Source: Thermofilum sp. NZ13 (GTDB lineage: Archaea; Thermoproteota; Thermoprotei; Thermofilales; Thermofilaceae). Taken from it: DNA of 35,107 bases. Of this stretch, positions 16,028-24,436 are shown one piece after another. How positions within the stretch are numbered: position 1 is the stretch's first letter; each line of letters begins with the position of its first letter. The notes beneath the pieces are model-generated. The model was not told where the DNA came from. It saw nothing but the letters and a program-made list of their open reading frames with translations, and ran no database searches. The stretch is taken from positions 1-35,107 of the forward strand of contig NDWX01000017.1 in NCBI GenBank assembly GCA_002855745.1, given 5' to 3'. Made by a program: the position numbers and the translations under genes.

Positions 16028-16127
16028 GGGCCCGTCGTCTAGTGGCTAGAGTGAGCCGGGGTAGGCTCACAGCTATGATGCCACCCTGACACGGTGGTGG
16101 TCCCGGGTTCAAATCCCGGCGGGCCCA
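16028..16127 (+). tRNA. tRNA-Val(GAC) with a 27-nt intron in the D arm
   Basis: The acceptor GGGCCCG/CGGGCCC with A73, the T-arm CCGGGTTCAAATCCCGG and the anticodon arm CCACC-CTGACAC-GGTGG give anticodon GAC (Val). The anticodon loop has no intron. The D arm is interrupted: GGCTAG is followed by 27 extra bases (16050-16076) before GATGCC. Removing them restores GGCTAGGATGCC, the normal Val D arm. The insert contains the perfect hairpin GTGAGCC/GGCTCAC. Non-canonical introns at such positions are known from Thermoproteales-type archaea and are cut by the heterotetrameric splicing endonuclease. The exact boundary could shift by a base or two. Confidence 0.9.
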
Positions 16128-16134
16128 CTTTACT

Positions 16135-16767
16135 CTATAACGATAGGTAGGTATAAGACAGGGGTTGTTTTCCCTTGCCAAGTGTAATAACTTCTCGTGC
16201 TTCAGTGACGAAAATCGGCTTCACGAAAAGCGGCACGCTAACTACTTGCCTAAGAGTGTCTTCACTAACTACTATGCCGCAATCGAACACGGCTACCGCT
16301 CGGGCTTTCCCGTTATGCTCATTGTTTATGGCTTCAATGACTAAAGCAGCGGAAAGCGGGTCAGTGGGACAACCCGGCGAATGAAGACCCTCTTCTGACA
16401 GGAGCTTTTGGGCGAAAAGAAGTGCCTTAAAAGCAGTCTCCGCGACCGGAGAAGGACGCTCCGACCACACCAAAAAGTAATTAGACAGTATTTCTTCTAG
16501 TGTCTTGACACTACCTTTAATGTTGAGGTAGGCATACGGGTCGTATACTTCAAGCAGCTTAATAACCGCCCGATAGACGCTAGCTTCCGTGAGGTTGACG
16601 CTTCGACCAAACTGCTTCGAGAAGATATACAGATAGAGTCCGAGAGAGTCTGCCAGGTGCGTGATTTCACCAATTATGGACTCCTTCAGGAACCCTGGAA
16701 CCCTAAGAACCAAAATCCTAGGTTGTTGAAGTTCCAGTTTTAGAAAACTTATCGTCTCCTTATCCAT
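16135..16767 (-). CDS. Conserved-looking hypothetical protein
   Basis: A 210-residue soluble protein with no transmembrane segment or family motif I recognise. It begins MDKETISFLKLELQQPRILV and includes an acidic-aromatic stretch around VYDPYAYLNIKG and a C-terminal beta-rich part (AVAVFDCGIVVSEDTL, PIFVTEAREVITLGKG). The frame is open to 16938, but AAGTTATTTA (minus strand, 16791-16800) puts transcription start at about 16768, exactly at ATG 16767, so a leaderless mRNA is likely. The gene is divergent from rpoN and ends just downstream of tRNA-Val. Confidence 0.6.
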   Translation of the reverse strand: MDKETISFLKLELQQPRILVLRVPGFLKESIIGEITHLADSLGLYLYIFSKQFGRSVNLTEASVYRAVIKLLEVYDPYAYLNIKGSVKTLEEILSNYFLVWSERPSPVAETAFKALLFAQKLLSEEGLHSPGCPTDPLSAALVIEAINNEHNGKARAVAVFDCGIVVSEDTLRQVVSVPLFVKPIFVTEAREVITLGKGKQPLSYTYLSL

Positions 16768-16860
16768 CACAGCACAAATACAGCAAGGAGTAAATAACTT
16801 TCCGTGGGGCGAAAGCGATTTTAACTTCGAGCATGCGGAAAAGATGCGGGTGCCAGTTGA

Positions 16861-17076
16861 ATGATGTTCCCCGTAAGATGCTTTACCTGTGGTAGCCTGA
16901 TAGGCGACAAGTGGAACGAGTTCGCCACCAGGGTGCATAACGGAGAAGACCCTGAAAAAGTTCTCAACGATCTAGGAGTAAAGCGCTACTGTTGCCGCAG
17001 AATGTTCCTTTCACACGTGGATTTAGTCGACAAGATACTAGAATACGGTACAGTGGAAGAACTTTATCTTCCGTAA
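16861..17076 (+). CDS. rpoN: RNA polymerase subunit N (Rpo10)
   Basis: A 71-residue zinc protein that bridges the D/L platform of RNA polymerase. The zinc site is split between [13 protein letters not shown] and [17 protein letters not shown], as in all archaeal/eukaryotic Rpo10/Rpb10. The first or second ATG (16861 or 16864) may start. A TATA-like TTTTAAC is at 16819-16825. The orientation is unusual: in many archaea rpoN follows rps9 in the same direction, whereas here it is on the opposite strand and convergent with rps9 five bases away. Confidence 0.95.
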   Translation: MMFPVRCFTCGSLIGDKWNEFATRVHNGEDPEKVLNDLGVKRYCCRRMFLSHVDLVDKILEYGTVEELYLP

Positions 17077-17081
17077 AGAAC

Positions 17082-17480
17082 CTACCGGTAGCTTTTCTGC
17101 CTCTTTGCACGCGCGGATCTTCCATGCGGTTTCTTGGGTTCAGCTTGCCTGGGATCCTCGACCAAAAGGTGCCGATCGTAAGAAAGGTATATTTTCTTTA
17201 ACTCCTCGTTTCCGCTCCACTCCAAGATAGCTCTGGCAATAGCAGTTCTTATCGCCGATGCTTGACCAATTACGCCTCCTCCTCTTGACTCAACATAGAT
17301 GTCAATGTTTTTAGCTATGTCACCAGCCAGCATTATCGGTTCCATTATTTTCAACCGCACGACTTCCGGCTCCAGCACCTCGAGAGGAGTTCCGTTGATC
17401 AGCACTCTCCCCTTGCCCTCTTTTACTATCACTCTAGCTCTAGCCGTTTTTCTCCGAGCAGATGCTAGCACAACCCTCAC
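17082..17480 (-). CDS. rps9: 30S ribosomal protein S9 (uS9)
   Basis: A 132-residue uS9. It starts VVLASARRKTARARVIVKEG, has the central GGGVIGQASAIRTAIARAIL, and ends with the basic tail GRSARAKRQKSYR that reaches the ribosomal P site. GTG 17480 overlaps the rpl13 stop by four bases. It is the last gene of rps12-rpoD-rpl18e-rpl13-rps9 and is convergent with rpoN. Confidence 0.97.
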   Translation of the reverse strand: MRVVLASARRKTARARVIVKEGKGRVLINGTPLEVLEPEVVRLKIMEPIMLAGDIAKNIDIYVESRGGGVIGQASAIRTAIARAILEWSGNEELKKIYLSYDRHLLVEDPRQAEPKKPHGRSARAKRQKSYR

Positions 17481-17944
17481 GGACTACCACCTTCTAAGAG
17501 CTTGTTCGACAACCTGCTATATATTTCACCGAGCGTTAGGTACTGCACGAAGGGGTTTTTAAGCATAGCCTCATCTATTTTTAACACTTGCGCGTTGCGG
17601 TACTCGTCGGGAACACCGACGTAGACCTCAAGCCTTTTGAGGGCTTCGCGCCCTCTACTTTTATCACGAGGGAGCATTCCACGCACCATTCTCTTAAAAA
17701 GCCTGTCAGGTGTTCTGTGGTACTTTGGTCCGCGCTTCTCGGGGTTGTAGTAGGTTTTCCACTCCAGCCATCTCTTTAAGTGAAGAGCTAAGATGGATTC
17801 AGGCTTGCCTGTGACCACTATCTTTTCAGCATTGACGACTACGATCCTCTCTCCCCTCAGAAGCCTTTTTGCAACGATACTAGCGAGCCGACCGGCGACG
17901 TGACCAGTTCCGTCAATAACTACTTTGCTGCTCAACTTTCTCAC
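17477..17944 (-). CDS. rpl13: 50S ribosomal protein L13 (uL13)
   Basis: A 155-residue uL13. Family blocks are VIDGTGHVAGRLASIVAKRLL, VVNAEKIVVTGKPESILA and the signature FKRMVRGMLPRDKSRGREALKRLEVYVGVP. It lies four bases after rpl18e and overlaps rps9 by four bases, consistent with translational coupling. Confidence 0.97.
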   Translation of the reverse strand: MRKLSSKVVIDGTGHVAGRLASIVAKRLLRGERIVVVNAEKIVVTGKPESILALHLKRWLEWKTYYNPEKRGPKYHRTPDRLFKRMVRGMLPRDKSRGREALKRLEVYVGVPDEYRNAQVLKIDEAMLKNPFVQYLTLGEIYSRLSNKLLEGGSP

Positions 17945-17948
17945 CCTC

Positions 17949-18308
17949 TCAAGTTATTATTTTAACATTCTTCCCAGAAGGATTCCTTCTCAAAAGCTCC
18001 TCAATAGTGATTGCCTCGCCTAAGCTTTTTATCTTTGTGAAAGCCTCTCTGGAAAAGCGCCATGCGGCGACAGTCACTCGATGGGACAAGACGCCACTTC
18101 CGAGAACCTTTCCAGGTACGACCACTACATCACCTTCCTCAGTGTATCTGTTAATCCTGCTGAGATTAACCTCCACGCGCTTCCTAGTAGGTCTCGCCAG
18201 GTACTCAGCTACGTCACGCCATATAGGCGCTTTGAACTCTCTCCCGTACTTCTTAAGGGTGTGGATTAGTCGTCTAAGGTAGATGTTCGTGGACATCGTC
18301 CGCCGCAT
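17949..18308 (-). CDS. rpl18e: 50S ribosomal protein L18e (eL18)
   Basis: A 119-residue eL18, an archaeal/eukaryotic large-subunit protein. It shows LRRLIHTLKKYGREFKAPIW, VNLSRINRYTEEGDVVVVPG and GKVLGSGVLSHRVTVAAWRFS. ATG 18308 gives MRRTMSTN; a second ATG at 18296 is possible. It follows rpoD after 30 bases. Confidence 0.96.
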   Translation of the reverse strand: MRRTMSTNIYLRRLIHTLKKYGREFKAPIWRDVAEYLARPTRKRVEVNLSRINRYTEEGDVVVVPGKVLGSGVLSHRVTVAAWRFSREAFTKIKSLGEAITIEELLRRNPSGKNVKIIT

Positions 18309-18338
18309 ATTCGCACCGGTCTACATTTTGTATTGCAG

Positions 18339-19235
18339 TTAAAAACTTTGCCCGTTAACCTCCACTTTTGGCGCGGGAGCAAGATAGGCATCAACGGCTT
18401 CAAGAATCTTAGAGTAAAAGGCTCTGAGCCTCCTTTCGAGGACGTCTAGAGCCACATCAACTATCTTGCTAGGGGGCAGGCCCCCTAGCGATTCAATAGT
18501 CATGATGATTGCTGAAGAGTCGCCCTCCACATCCACCAAACCCGGGAACTTTTCAGAGCACTCGTGGCATAGGGAGCACGCATCGGCATTTAGAACTGTG
18601 AGCTGGCCATTGTTGTAGCCGAAGACCCTTCGAGGACACGTGTTGATGATCTTTTCTGCTAGATCTTCTGGAACGTCTTTCTTCAAGATCCTCACTACAG
18701 GCTTGTACTTGTACCCCACGGCACTAACGGGTTGCCACTTCGCATGCTCCTTACCCACACCCATTTTAGCGATAGCAGTTAAAGTTATCTTCTGACCCTT
18801 GGCCAGCTTAGCGATCGGTATAAGCTTAGAAACGGGCTCAACACTCATGCCCTCTTTTACGGGAAGTATCCCCTCAATACCCTCAAATCGCAAATGCCCA
18901 CTGACAACGGTTTTAGGCCTCTCTAAGGCTTCCTCTGTCAAGGTGAACACGACCTGACAGTCGTTACCCTTGTTTTCGTAACACTCACGAAGAGCATCAT
19001 AGAGCTCTGGGTCCACCTTCAAGGGAATTAATCCGAGCCTATGCGCGATCATCTCATCCCAGAACACGCTCGTATTCTCCGAGAATATAACTTCGTCAAT
19101 AGCTAGTGTAGGGACTTCTGCTATGATTGCCCTTCTAATACTGTTGACTAGAGGCGGCGTAACTCCCTCGAAAACTAAGGTTAGAGTGTTCCCTCTACTT
19201 TCGCGGACGGTAACACGCGGTGTAGAAGGTTCCAT
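18339..19235 (-). CDS. rpoD: RNA polymerase subunit D (Rpo3), Fe-S cluster type
   Basis: A 298-residue alpha-like subunit that dimerises with subunit L to start polymerase assembly. It carries the alpha motifs PPLVNSIRRAIIAEVPTLAIDEV and DEMIAHRLGLIPLK. The inserted domain has four cysteines, NTCPRRVFG and DACSLCHEC, matching the single Fe-S cluster seen in many crenarchaeal D subunits. The frame extends to 19268 inside rps12; ATG 19235, four bases after the rps12 stop, is more likely. Lying behind rps12 instead of rps11 reflects operon rearrangement. Confidence 0.96.
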   Translation of the reverse strand: MEPSTPRVTVRESRGNTLTLVFEGVTPPLVNSIRRAIIAEVPTLAIDEVIFSENTSVFWDEMIAHRLGLIPLKVDPELYDALRECYENKGNDCQVVFTLTEEALERPKTVVSGHLRFEGIEGILPVKEGMSVEPVSKLIPIAKLAKGQKITLTAIAKMGVGKEHAKWQPVSAVGYKYKPVVRILKKDVPEDLAEKIINTCPRRVFGYNNGQLTVLNADACSLCHECSEKFPGLVDVEGDSSAIIMTIESLGGLPPSKIVDVALDVLERRLRAFYSKILEAVDAYLAPAPKVEVNGQSF

Positions 19236-19239
19236 AAGT

Positions 19240-19683
19240 CTACCTCGTGGGCTTCTGCTTGCGCCCACGGAGTATTTCCTTCAGAGATACCCCGTTCACC
19301 TTGATTACTTTCCACCTTACACCCGGCAGATCCCCGTAGGCCCTCCCTTCAGGGCCCCCTATTCCCTCAATCACAACCTCGTCGTGCTCATTGACAAAGA
19401 GAAGCGCACCGTCACCGGGCAAAAACGCCGTCACCACTTTCCCGTTCTTGATGAGCTGGACCCTCACGCATTTTCTCACGGCACTGTTAGGCTGCCTGCT
19501 CTCAATCCCTACTTTTTCAATTACAATCCCTCTCGCCATCGGAGCGCCTTCTAGTGGATCAACTTTCTTCTTCAACTGCAACATTCTGCGTTTGTACTCT
19601 AGGTCACTCCAGCGGAACTTCTTCCTTTTGAGTTCCAGCTTTCTAGCCGCGAACATTCCCATAGGCGATTTGCTCCCAGGCAT
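19240..19683 (-). CDS. rps12: 30S ribosomal protein S12 (uS12)
   Basis: A 147-residue uS12, a decoding-centre protein. It starts [20 protein letters not shown] and includes [29 protein letters not shown] with the loops near the decoding site, then [27 protein letters not shown] 19683 is preferred over 19704 because the TATA box at 19711-19720 puts transcription start near 19690, and homologues begin at this point. It opens a unit with rpoD, rpl18e, rpl13 and rps9. Confidence 0.96.
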   Translation of the reverse strand: MPGSKSPMGMFAARKLELKRKKFRWSDLEYKRRMLQLKKKVDPLEGAPMARGIVIEKVGIESRQPNSAVRKCVRVQLIKNGKVVTAFLPGDGALLFVNEHDEVVIEGIGGPEGRAYGDLPGVRWKVIKVNGVSLKEILRGRKQKPTR

Positions 19684-19710
19684 ATAATCCCACCCAACAT
19701 TCATGGTGTG

Positions 19711-19720
19711 AATTTAAAAG
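19711..19720 (-). promoter_or_regulatory. TATA box of the rps12-rpoD-rpl18e-rpl13-rps9 unit
   Basis: On the minus strand CTTTTAAATT lies about 30 bases before the preferred rps12 start. It shows that this unit can be transcribed independently of the RNA polymerase operon that ends 115 bases upstream. Confidence 0.6.
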
Positions 19721-19797
19721 GCTTTCTGCTCTCTTAAGCTCCGAGAAAGCATAAAGCGATGTTAGGAATAATCACAAAACTGAGCCCACAGGATAGG

Positions 19798-20256
19798 TTA
19801 TTGTGCTTCGAACTGCACTACTCTCAGATCATGAACCCCGAAATACCGGGAAAGCAGAAGCTTGGCTCTAGACGCGTTTCGGCCATTTCTACCAATAGCG
19901 AGGCCGAGATGGTCGCGCGGAACAGCGGCTATCACCACTTTCCTGTCTCCCTCGCTTTTTATCGTGATGTTCACGACTCGGGCTGGATATAGGGAGTTTT
20001 TCGTCAGCTCCTCGATGCTTTCTCCTTCCTCAACTACTTCAACGTCGCGCTTGAACATCTCCCTCAGCATACGAACCTTTGACCCATTCTTGCCCACAGC
20101 TAGGCCAGCCATTCCTTTCTCTACAACGAATATCAGCCGGTTAAACTGGTGATCCGAAATACAATCTTTGGGAGTAATACCGGTTACCTGCTCAAAAAGG
20201 CTCATCATTTGAAGCTCTTCGTTGCTGAGCCTTCTATTACCCTGCGTAGCGCTCAT
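19798..20256 (-). CDS. nusA: NusA-like KH-domain transcription factor
   Basis: A 152-residue archaeal NusA, which consists only of the two KH RNA-binding domains. The first KH loop is FVVEKGMAGLAVGKNGSKVRML and the second is VPRDHLGLAIGRNGRNASRA. It lacks the bacterial N-terminal polymerase-binding and S1 domains, as expected in archaea. It overlaps rpl30e by four bases and closes the rpoH-rpoB-rpoA1-rpoA2-rpl30e-nusA operon. Confidence 0.95.
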   Translation of the reverse strand: MSATQGNRRLSNEELQMMSLFEQVTGITPKDCISDHQFNRLIFVVEKGMAGLAVGKNGSKVRMLREMFKRDVEVVEEGESIEELTKNSLYPARVVNITIKSEGDRKVVIAAVPRDHLGLAIGRNGRNASRAKLLLSRYFGVHDLRVVQFEAQ

Positions 20257-20567
20257 GCGTTTCCCTGTGCAAGTAACAGAATACTGCTTTCACCGGGATC
20301 GATAACTGCTATGGAAGATACGAGGAAAGGCTTGTTGCAGGCCGCTCCAAGCTCGCGGCTACTACCACTGAATACGTAAACAGGTATCTGCGCAAGAGAG
20401 GCATAATACTTTAGTTCCTCAGCTATGTGCGATGGAGCATTCTTAGCCAGAATGACCAGCTTGGCTTTTCCGTTCACAATTGCCTTTAACGTGCTTCTAT
20501 ACCCTAGCGTGGCTTTACCAGTCTTCAGAACAGTCTGCAGTTCCCTTATGAAGTCAGCACTACTCAT
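20253..20567 (-). CDS. rpl30e: 50S ribosomal protein L30e (eL30)
   Basis: A 104-residue member of the L7Ae/L30e fold. It shows [44 protein letters not shown] and [23 protein letters not shown], all diagnostic of L30e. It has four-base overlaps with rpoA2 upstream and nusA downstream, the conserved archaeal order. Confidence 0.96.
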   Translation of the reverse strand: MSSADFIRELQTVLKTGKATLGYRSTLKAIVNGKAKLVILAKNAPSHIAEELKYYASLAQIPVYVFSGSSRELGAACNKPFLVSSIAVIDPGESSILLLAQGNA

Positions 20568-21781
20568 CTCCTTTCACCTTCGCTACCCATAGGTCCTTGA
20601 TACCTAATTTTAAGCTTAACAGCACCTGTGCCGATGGGAATAGGTCTACTCTCAATTATAACGTTTTCGATAACCCCCTTCAGCTCGTCCATCTCCCCTC
20701 TCATGGCGGCTTCAACTAAATTTTTGACTGTGACCTCAAAGCTTGCGCGAGCCAGGATGCTTCCTTTTTCGCCTGCAACTCCGTGGCGCCCTACCTGTCT
20801 GACTTTGCCGGTATACGTCATAGCGTCGGCCACCATGAGTATGTGACGGTAATCAACATCCAAGCCGTGCTCATCGAGAACTCTTTTAATTTCATTGATT
20901 ATCGCCGCGCGGGCGGCCTCTATCCCTAGAACCTCATAGATTTCGATAATGTTATTTGTCTTTGTCCGCTTGGGATCTACTCCCTCGATAGAGAGCACCG
21001 CCTGGAGATTACTACCTTCAGTGAGTATAACGTACTCCTTCAGGTTACTGTGTTCGTCTCTAATGGGCTTAACTATGGCATGTCTTATTCCTTTAATGCC
21101 TTTGACACGTAAGTTTAGGACCCTATCGTACATTCTCCGGAACTTTATGAGGTCTTCAAGCCCTGTGTAGAAAGTTATTTTAAAGCCGTCCTCCGAGACC
21201 TCCACCTTACCCTTTCGGCCTTTTATTTTATTTAGAGCTTTTACGACGTCATCGACAGTCACGTCCCGGTTCTCAAGCATTTCGGGATCGAGCTCGAGGA
21301 TTATGCTTTTCTCGTAATAATCCATAACGACGCTCTTGCAGAGAGTCTCTATTGTCGTCAGCTCTATCTCTTTCGCGAGCCGAAGAGCCTCCTGCTCGTT
21401 GGTGGCAATAGAAGGTTCAAGGTATATTTCCATTAAGGGGGTGGACGGTTCGCGTCGCAGGTCTACTATCTCTATGAGTCTTGGAAGGCCGAGCGTAACG
21501 TTTAATTCTCTAACTCCTGCGAAGTGGAATGTCCTTAGTGTCATCTGGGTAGCTGGTTCTCCGATCGACTGTGCAGCTACCATTCCAACGGCCTCGCCGG
21601 GAGCCACAAGGCTAGAGAGGTACCTTTTTACAGCCTCGTCTATTACGGCTAGAGCTTCTTCTCGCGTCAGACCGTACTGTTTTATTTTTTCAAAAAGTTC
21701 TTGTCGCAGGGACAACGGTAGCATTTCGTGGTACTTTTCGATTTCACTCCATAGTTCGCTATCAGATATAGGCTTTTTCAT
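20564..21781 (-). CDS. rpoA2: RNA polymerase subunit A'' (Rpo1C)
   Basis: A 405-residue C-terminal part of the largest polymerase subunit, split from A' as in all archaea. It carries the bridge-helix/trigger-loop region [30 protein letters not shown] and the C-terminal jaw segment [19 protein letters not shown]. Its ATG overlaps the A' stop codon by one base (TAATG), a coupling that helps keep the two halves equimolar. Confidence 0.98.
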   Translation of the reverse strand: MKKPISDSELWSEIEKYHEMLPLSLRQELFEKIKQYGLTREEALAVIDEAVKRYLSSLVAPGEAVGMVAAQSIGEPATQMTLRTFHFAGVRELNVTLGLPRLIEIVDLRREPSTPLMEIYLEPSIATNEQEALRLAKEIELTTIETLCKSVVMDYYEKSIILELDPEMLENRDVTVDDVVKALNKIKGRKGKVEVSEDGFKITFYTGLEDLIKFRRMYDRVLNLRVKGIKGIRHAIVKPIRDEHSNLKEYVILTEGSNLQAVLSIEGVDPKRTKTNNIIEIYEVLGIEAARAAIINEIKRVLDEHGLDVDYRHILMVADAMTYTGKVRQVGRHGVAGEKGSILARASFEVTVKNLVEAAMRGEMDELKGVIENVIIESRPIPIGTGAVKLKIRYQGPMGSEGERR

Positions 21782-24426
21782 TACGCCTCACCTTTTAAGG
21801 CAACTTTCTTAACTATTTTCTCAACATCGACGGGCTTTCCGTGATCACTCCTAGCCGGATCCACTCCGTCCTCACCGTACCTGAACTGGATTATCATTCC
21901 CTCACTGTTGCGCACTGTCCCATCGTAGGCGACGTAGAAGTCCTGAATCGCGCTCTGCAGGCGCCTATACATATACCCGCTCTGAGCCGTACGGACCGCC
22001 GTGTCTACAAGCCCCTCTCTACCGGAGATCGCGTGGAAGAAGAACTCAACTGGTGTTAACCCCCGTCGGAAGCTACTATACACGAAGCCTTTGGAGAGAG
22101 GAGAGAGGTCGCCCTTTTCAAAGTGTGGGAGCGTTCTTTCTGTGTAGCCGCGCTCTATTCTCTTACCTCTCACCGACTGCTGGCCCACTGCTGCGGCCAT
22201 CTGAGTCAGGTTCAGCATGCTACCTCTCGCTCCCGTTTTAGCCATTATCACAGCGTGGTTTTTCAACCCTAGATACATGCCTGCAATTTCTCCCGCTCTG
22301 CTTCTAGCCTCGGCTAGCACGTTCATGATTAGGTCCTCGAGTGTCTCTTTCCTCGTCTTTCCAGGCATCGGTTGCAGCTCACCCTTCATATAGTGCTCTA
22401 TCAGCTCGAAAACTCTCTTTTCCGACTCCTGTAGGATCCTCGCGATTTCCTGCTCGGCTTCAGGAGGTATTTCGATGCTATCGAGCCCCATCGTAAAACC
22501 GTACATATCAAGGTAAGTGATGAACATCTTATACAGCCCGTCCATGAGCTCTTTCGCTTTTCCAACCCCGTACTCGCGGACAATCTCATGCAGCACCGTA
22601 CCGTGCTTTTCAGCTCCAACTGCCTGCTTATCGAAAACCCCTAGCAACAGCTTACCGTTCTTTATTAAGATAAACCCGTCATTTTCACAGTACTCCTGAT
22701 CGCACTTACCCGAAGCTGGGACAACCGCGGCTCTCCCAACATAGTTCATGTCACTGGGCAGGAAAACACTTACTAGCTGCTTACCAGTCCAGTAGGGACC
22801 CGGCTTTAGAATAGCGGGCTCCGGCATCTCACCCCTGTAATTAGCATTGTAGAGTAGGAGCGCTGCCTTGTGCTTATCGAATATAGCATCTTTCCTGGTG
22901 ATCAGGTACGCGCCGGTTATGTAGTCGTGTATAGCGCCTATAATTGGAGCCCCGTACCTTGGAGTCATTATATGCTCCTGCACAAGCATCAGAGTCCTAG
23001 CCTCTGCTTGTGCCTCCTCGTTCTGCGGGACGTGCAGGTTCATTTCGTCGCCGTCGAAGTCGGCGTTATAGGGTATAGTTACTAGGAGGTTAAGCCTGAA
23101 CGTCTTGTAGGGTAGAACTTTAACAACGTGAGCCATTATAGACATTCTGTGAAGAGATGGCTGTCTGTTGAAAAGGACTATGTCCCCATCCTGCAGGTGT
23201 CTTTCCACAATGTAGCCCGGTTTCAGCGTCTGAGCTATTTCCTCCCTGTGCTTAGCATAGCGCAGATCAATCCTTGAGCCGTCTGGACGTATTATGTAGT
23301 TTGCCCCAGGCCATGTATCTGGACCGTTTATAACGAGTTTCCTGAGCTTTTCGAGGTTCCACGGTGTCACCTTCTCGGGAACGGTGAGTACTTTTGCTAC
23401 ATCGATCGGCACACCTACCTCGTTTATACTAAGGTTTGGATCTGGAGAGATGACAGTCCTTGCAGAGAAGTCTACGCGCTTACCAGCTAAGCTACCTCTA
23501 AAACGGCCCTCCTTCCCCTTTAACCTCTGCGCGAGGGTCCTTAACGGTCTCCCAGACCGGTGCTTTGCCGCAGGAACACCCGGGAGCTCGTTATTGAAGT
23601 ATGTCGCTACGTGGTACTGTAGAAGGCCCCAGAGGTCTTCGATTATCAACGGAGGGGACCCTGCCTCAATGCTCTCTTTTAGCCTCTGATTCACCCTAAC
23701 GATGTCTACGAGCTTGTGGGTTAGATCATCCTCGGATCTGTCTCCAGACTCGAGCGTTATTGAGGGTCTGACAGAAGGGGGGACAACAGGTAGAACCCTT
23801 AGAACCATCCACTCCGGTCGCGCTTCCTTGGGGTCTAAACCTAGAAGCTTTAGATCTTCATCAGGAATCCTCTCGAGACGCTCACGCACCTCAAGGGGGG
23901 TGAGTTTGACAAGACCTCCTTCGCGCTCCTCGTAGAAGGTGTAAGGTTTCTCGAGTTTTATCTTGTACTGAACCCTACCGCAGTGAGGGCACTTCTGGAC
24001 TTTCGCAGCCTCTTCCATGATAGAGCGAGCGTACTTGTACTTTAATGAAGGCCAGTGTTTCGCTACGCTCTCCATCCGCCTCTTCCAAGTCTCTATCTTC
24101 TCTTGGGTAAGCTTCACTCTACCGCAGTGCCTGCAGGTTGCTTTCAGAATATTAGCTATGTATGGCGCAAACTCGGGATGTATGACGGGTCTAGCTAGCT
24201 CTATGTAGCCGAAGTGTCCTGGGCAGTTCACAGCCCTGTTGCCGCATGTCTGGCAAACCGTACCTGGTTCAATGGATCCCAGTCTCCTGTCCATAAGGCC
24301 TCCAGGTATTGGAAAACCCTCCTCATCATACAGCTCGGAGGTTTCAATGCGCATTACAGCGATCTTCCTGATCAGGTCTGGAGAAAGGATCCCGAATTTT
24401 ACTCCGCTTATTACCTTGGAGGACAC
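21781..24426 (-). CDS. rpoA1: RNA polymerase subunit A' (Rpo1N)
   Basis: The N-terminal largest subunit, about 881 residues. It contains the zinc sites [16 protein letters not shown] and CRHCG...[39 protein letters not shown] and the catalytic [13 protein letters not shown] whose three Asp bind Mg2+. GTG 24435 is open, but a GAGGTGA ribosome-binding site lies five bases before GTG 24426, which matches the usual start ([15 protein letters not shown]). The gap from rpoB is about ten bases. Confidence 0.98.
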   Translation of the reverse strand: MSSKVISGVKFGILSPDLIRKIAVMRIETSELYDEEGFPIPGGLMDRRLGSIEPGTVCQTCGNRAVNCPGHFGYIELARPVIHPEFAPYIANILKATCRHCGRVKLTQEKIETWKRRMESVAKHWPSLKYKYARSIMEEAAKVQKCPHCGRVQYKIKLEKPYTFYEEREGGLVKLTPLEVRERLERIPDEDLKLLGLDPKEARPEWMVLRVLPVVPPSVRPSITLESGDRSEDDLTHKLVDIVRVNQRLKESIEAGSPPLIIEDLWGLLQYHVATYFNNELPGVPAAKHRSGRPLRTLAQRLKGKEGRFRGSLAGKRVDFSARTVISPDPNLSINEVGVPIDVAKVLTVPEKVTPWNLEKLRKLVINGPDTWPGANYIIRPDGSRIDLRYAKHREEIAQTLKPGYIVERHLQDGDIVLFNRQPSLHRMSIMAHVVKVLPYKTFRLNLLVTIPYNADFDGDEMNLHVPQNEEAQAEARTLMLVQEHIMTPRYGAPIIGAIHDYITGAYLITRKDAIFDKHKAALLLYNANYRGEMPEPAILKPGPYWTGKQLVSVFLPSDMNYVGRAAVVPASGKCDQEYCENDGFILIKNGKLLLGVFDKQAVGAEKHGTVLHEIVREYGVGKAKELMDGLYKMFITYLDMYGFTMGLDSIEIPPEAEQEIARILQESEKRVFELIEHYMKGELQPMPGKTRKETLEDLIMNVLAEARSRAGEIAGMYLGLKNHAVIMAKTGARGSMLNLTQMAAAVGQQSVRGKRIERGYTERTLPHFEKGDLSPLSKGFVYSSFRRGLTPVEFFFHAISGREGLVDTAVRTAQSGYMYRRLQSAIQDFYVAYDGTVRNSEGMIIQFRYGEDGVDPARSDHGKPVDVEKIVKKVALKGEA

Positions 24427-24436
24427 AGCTCTCACC

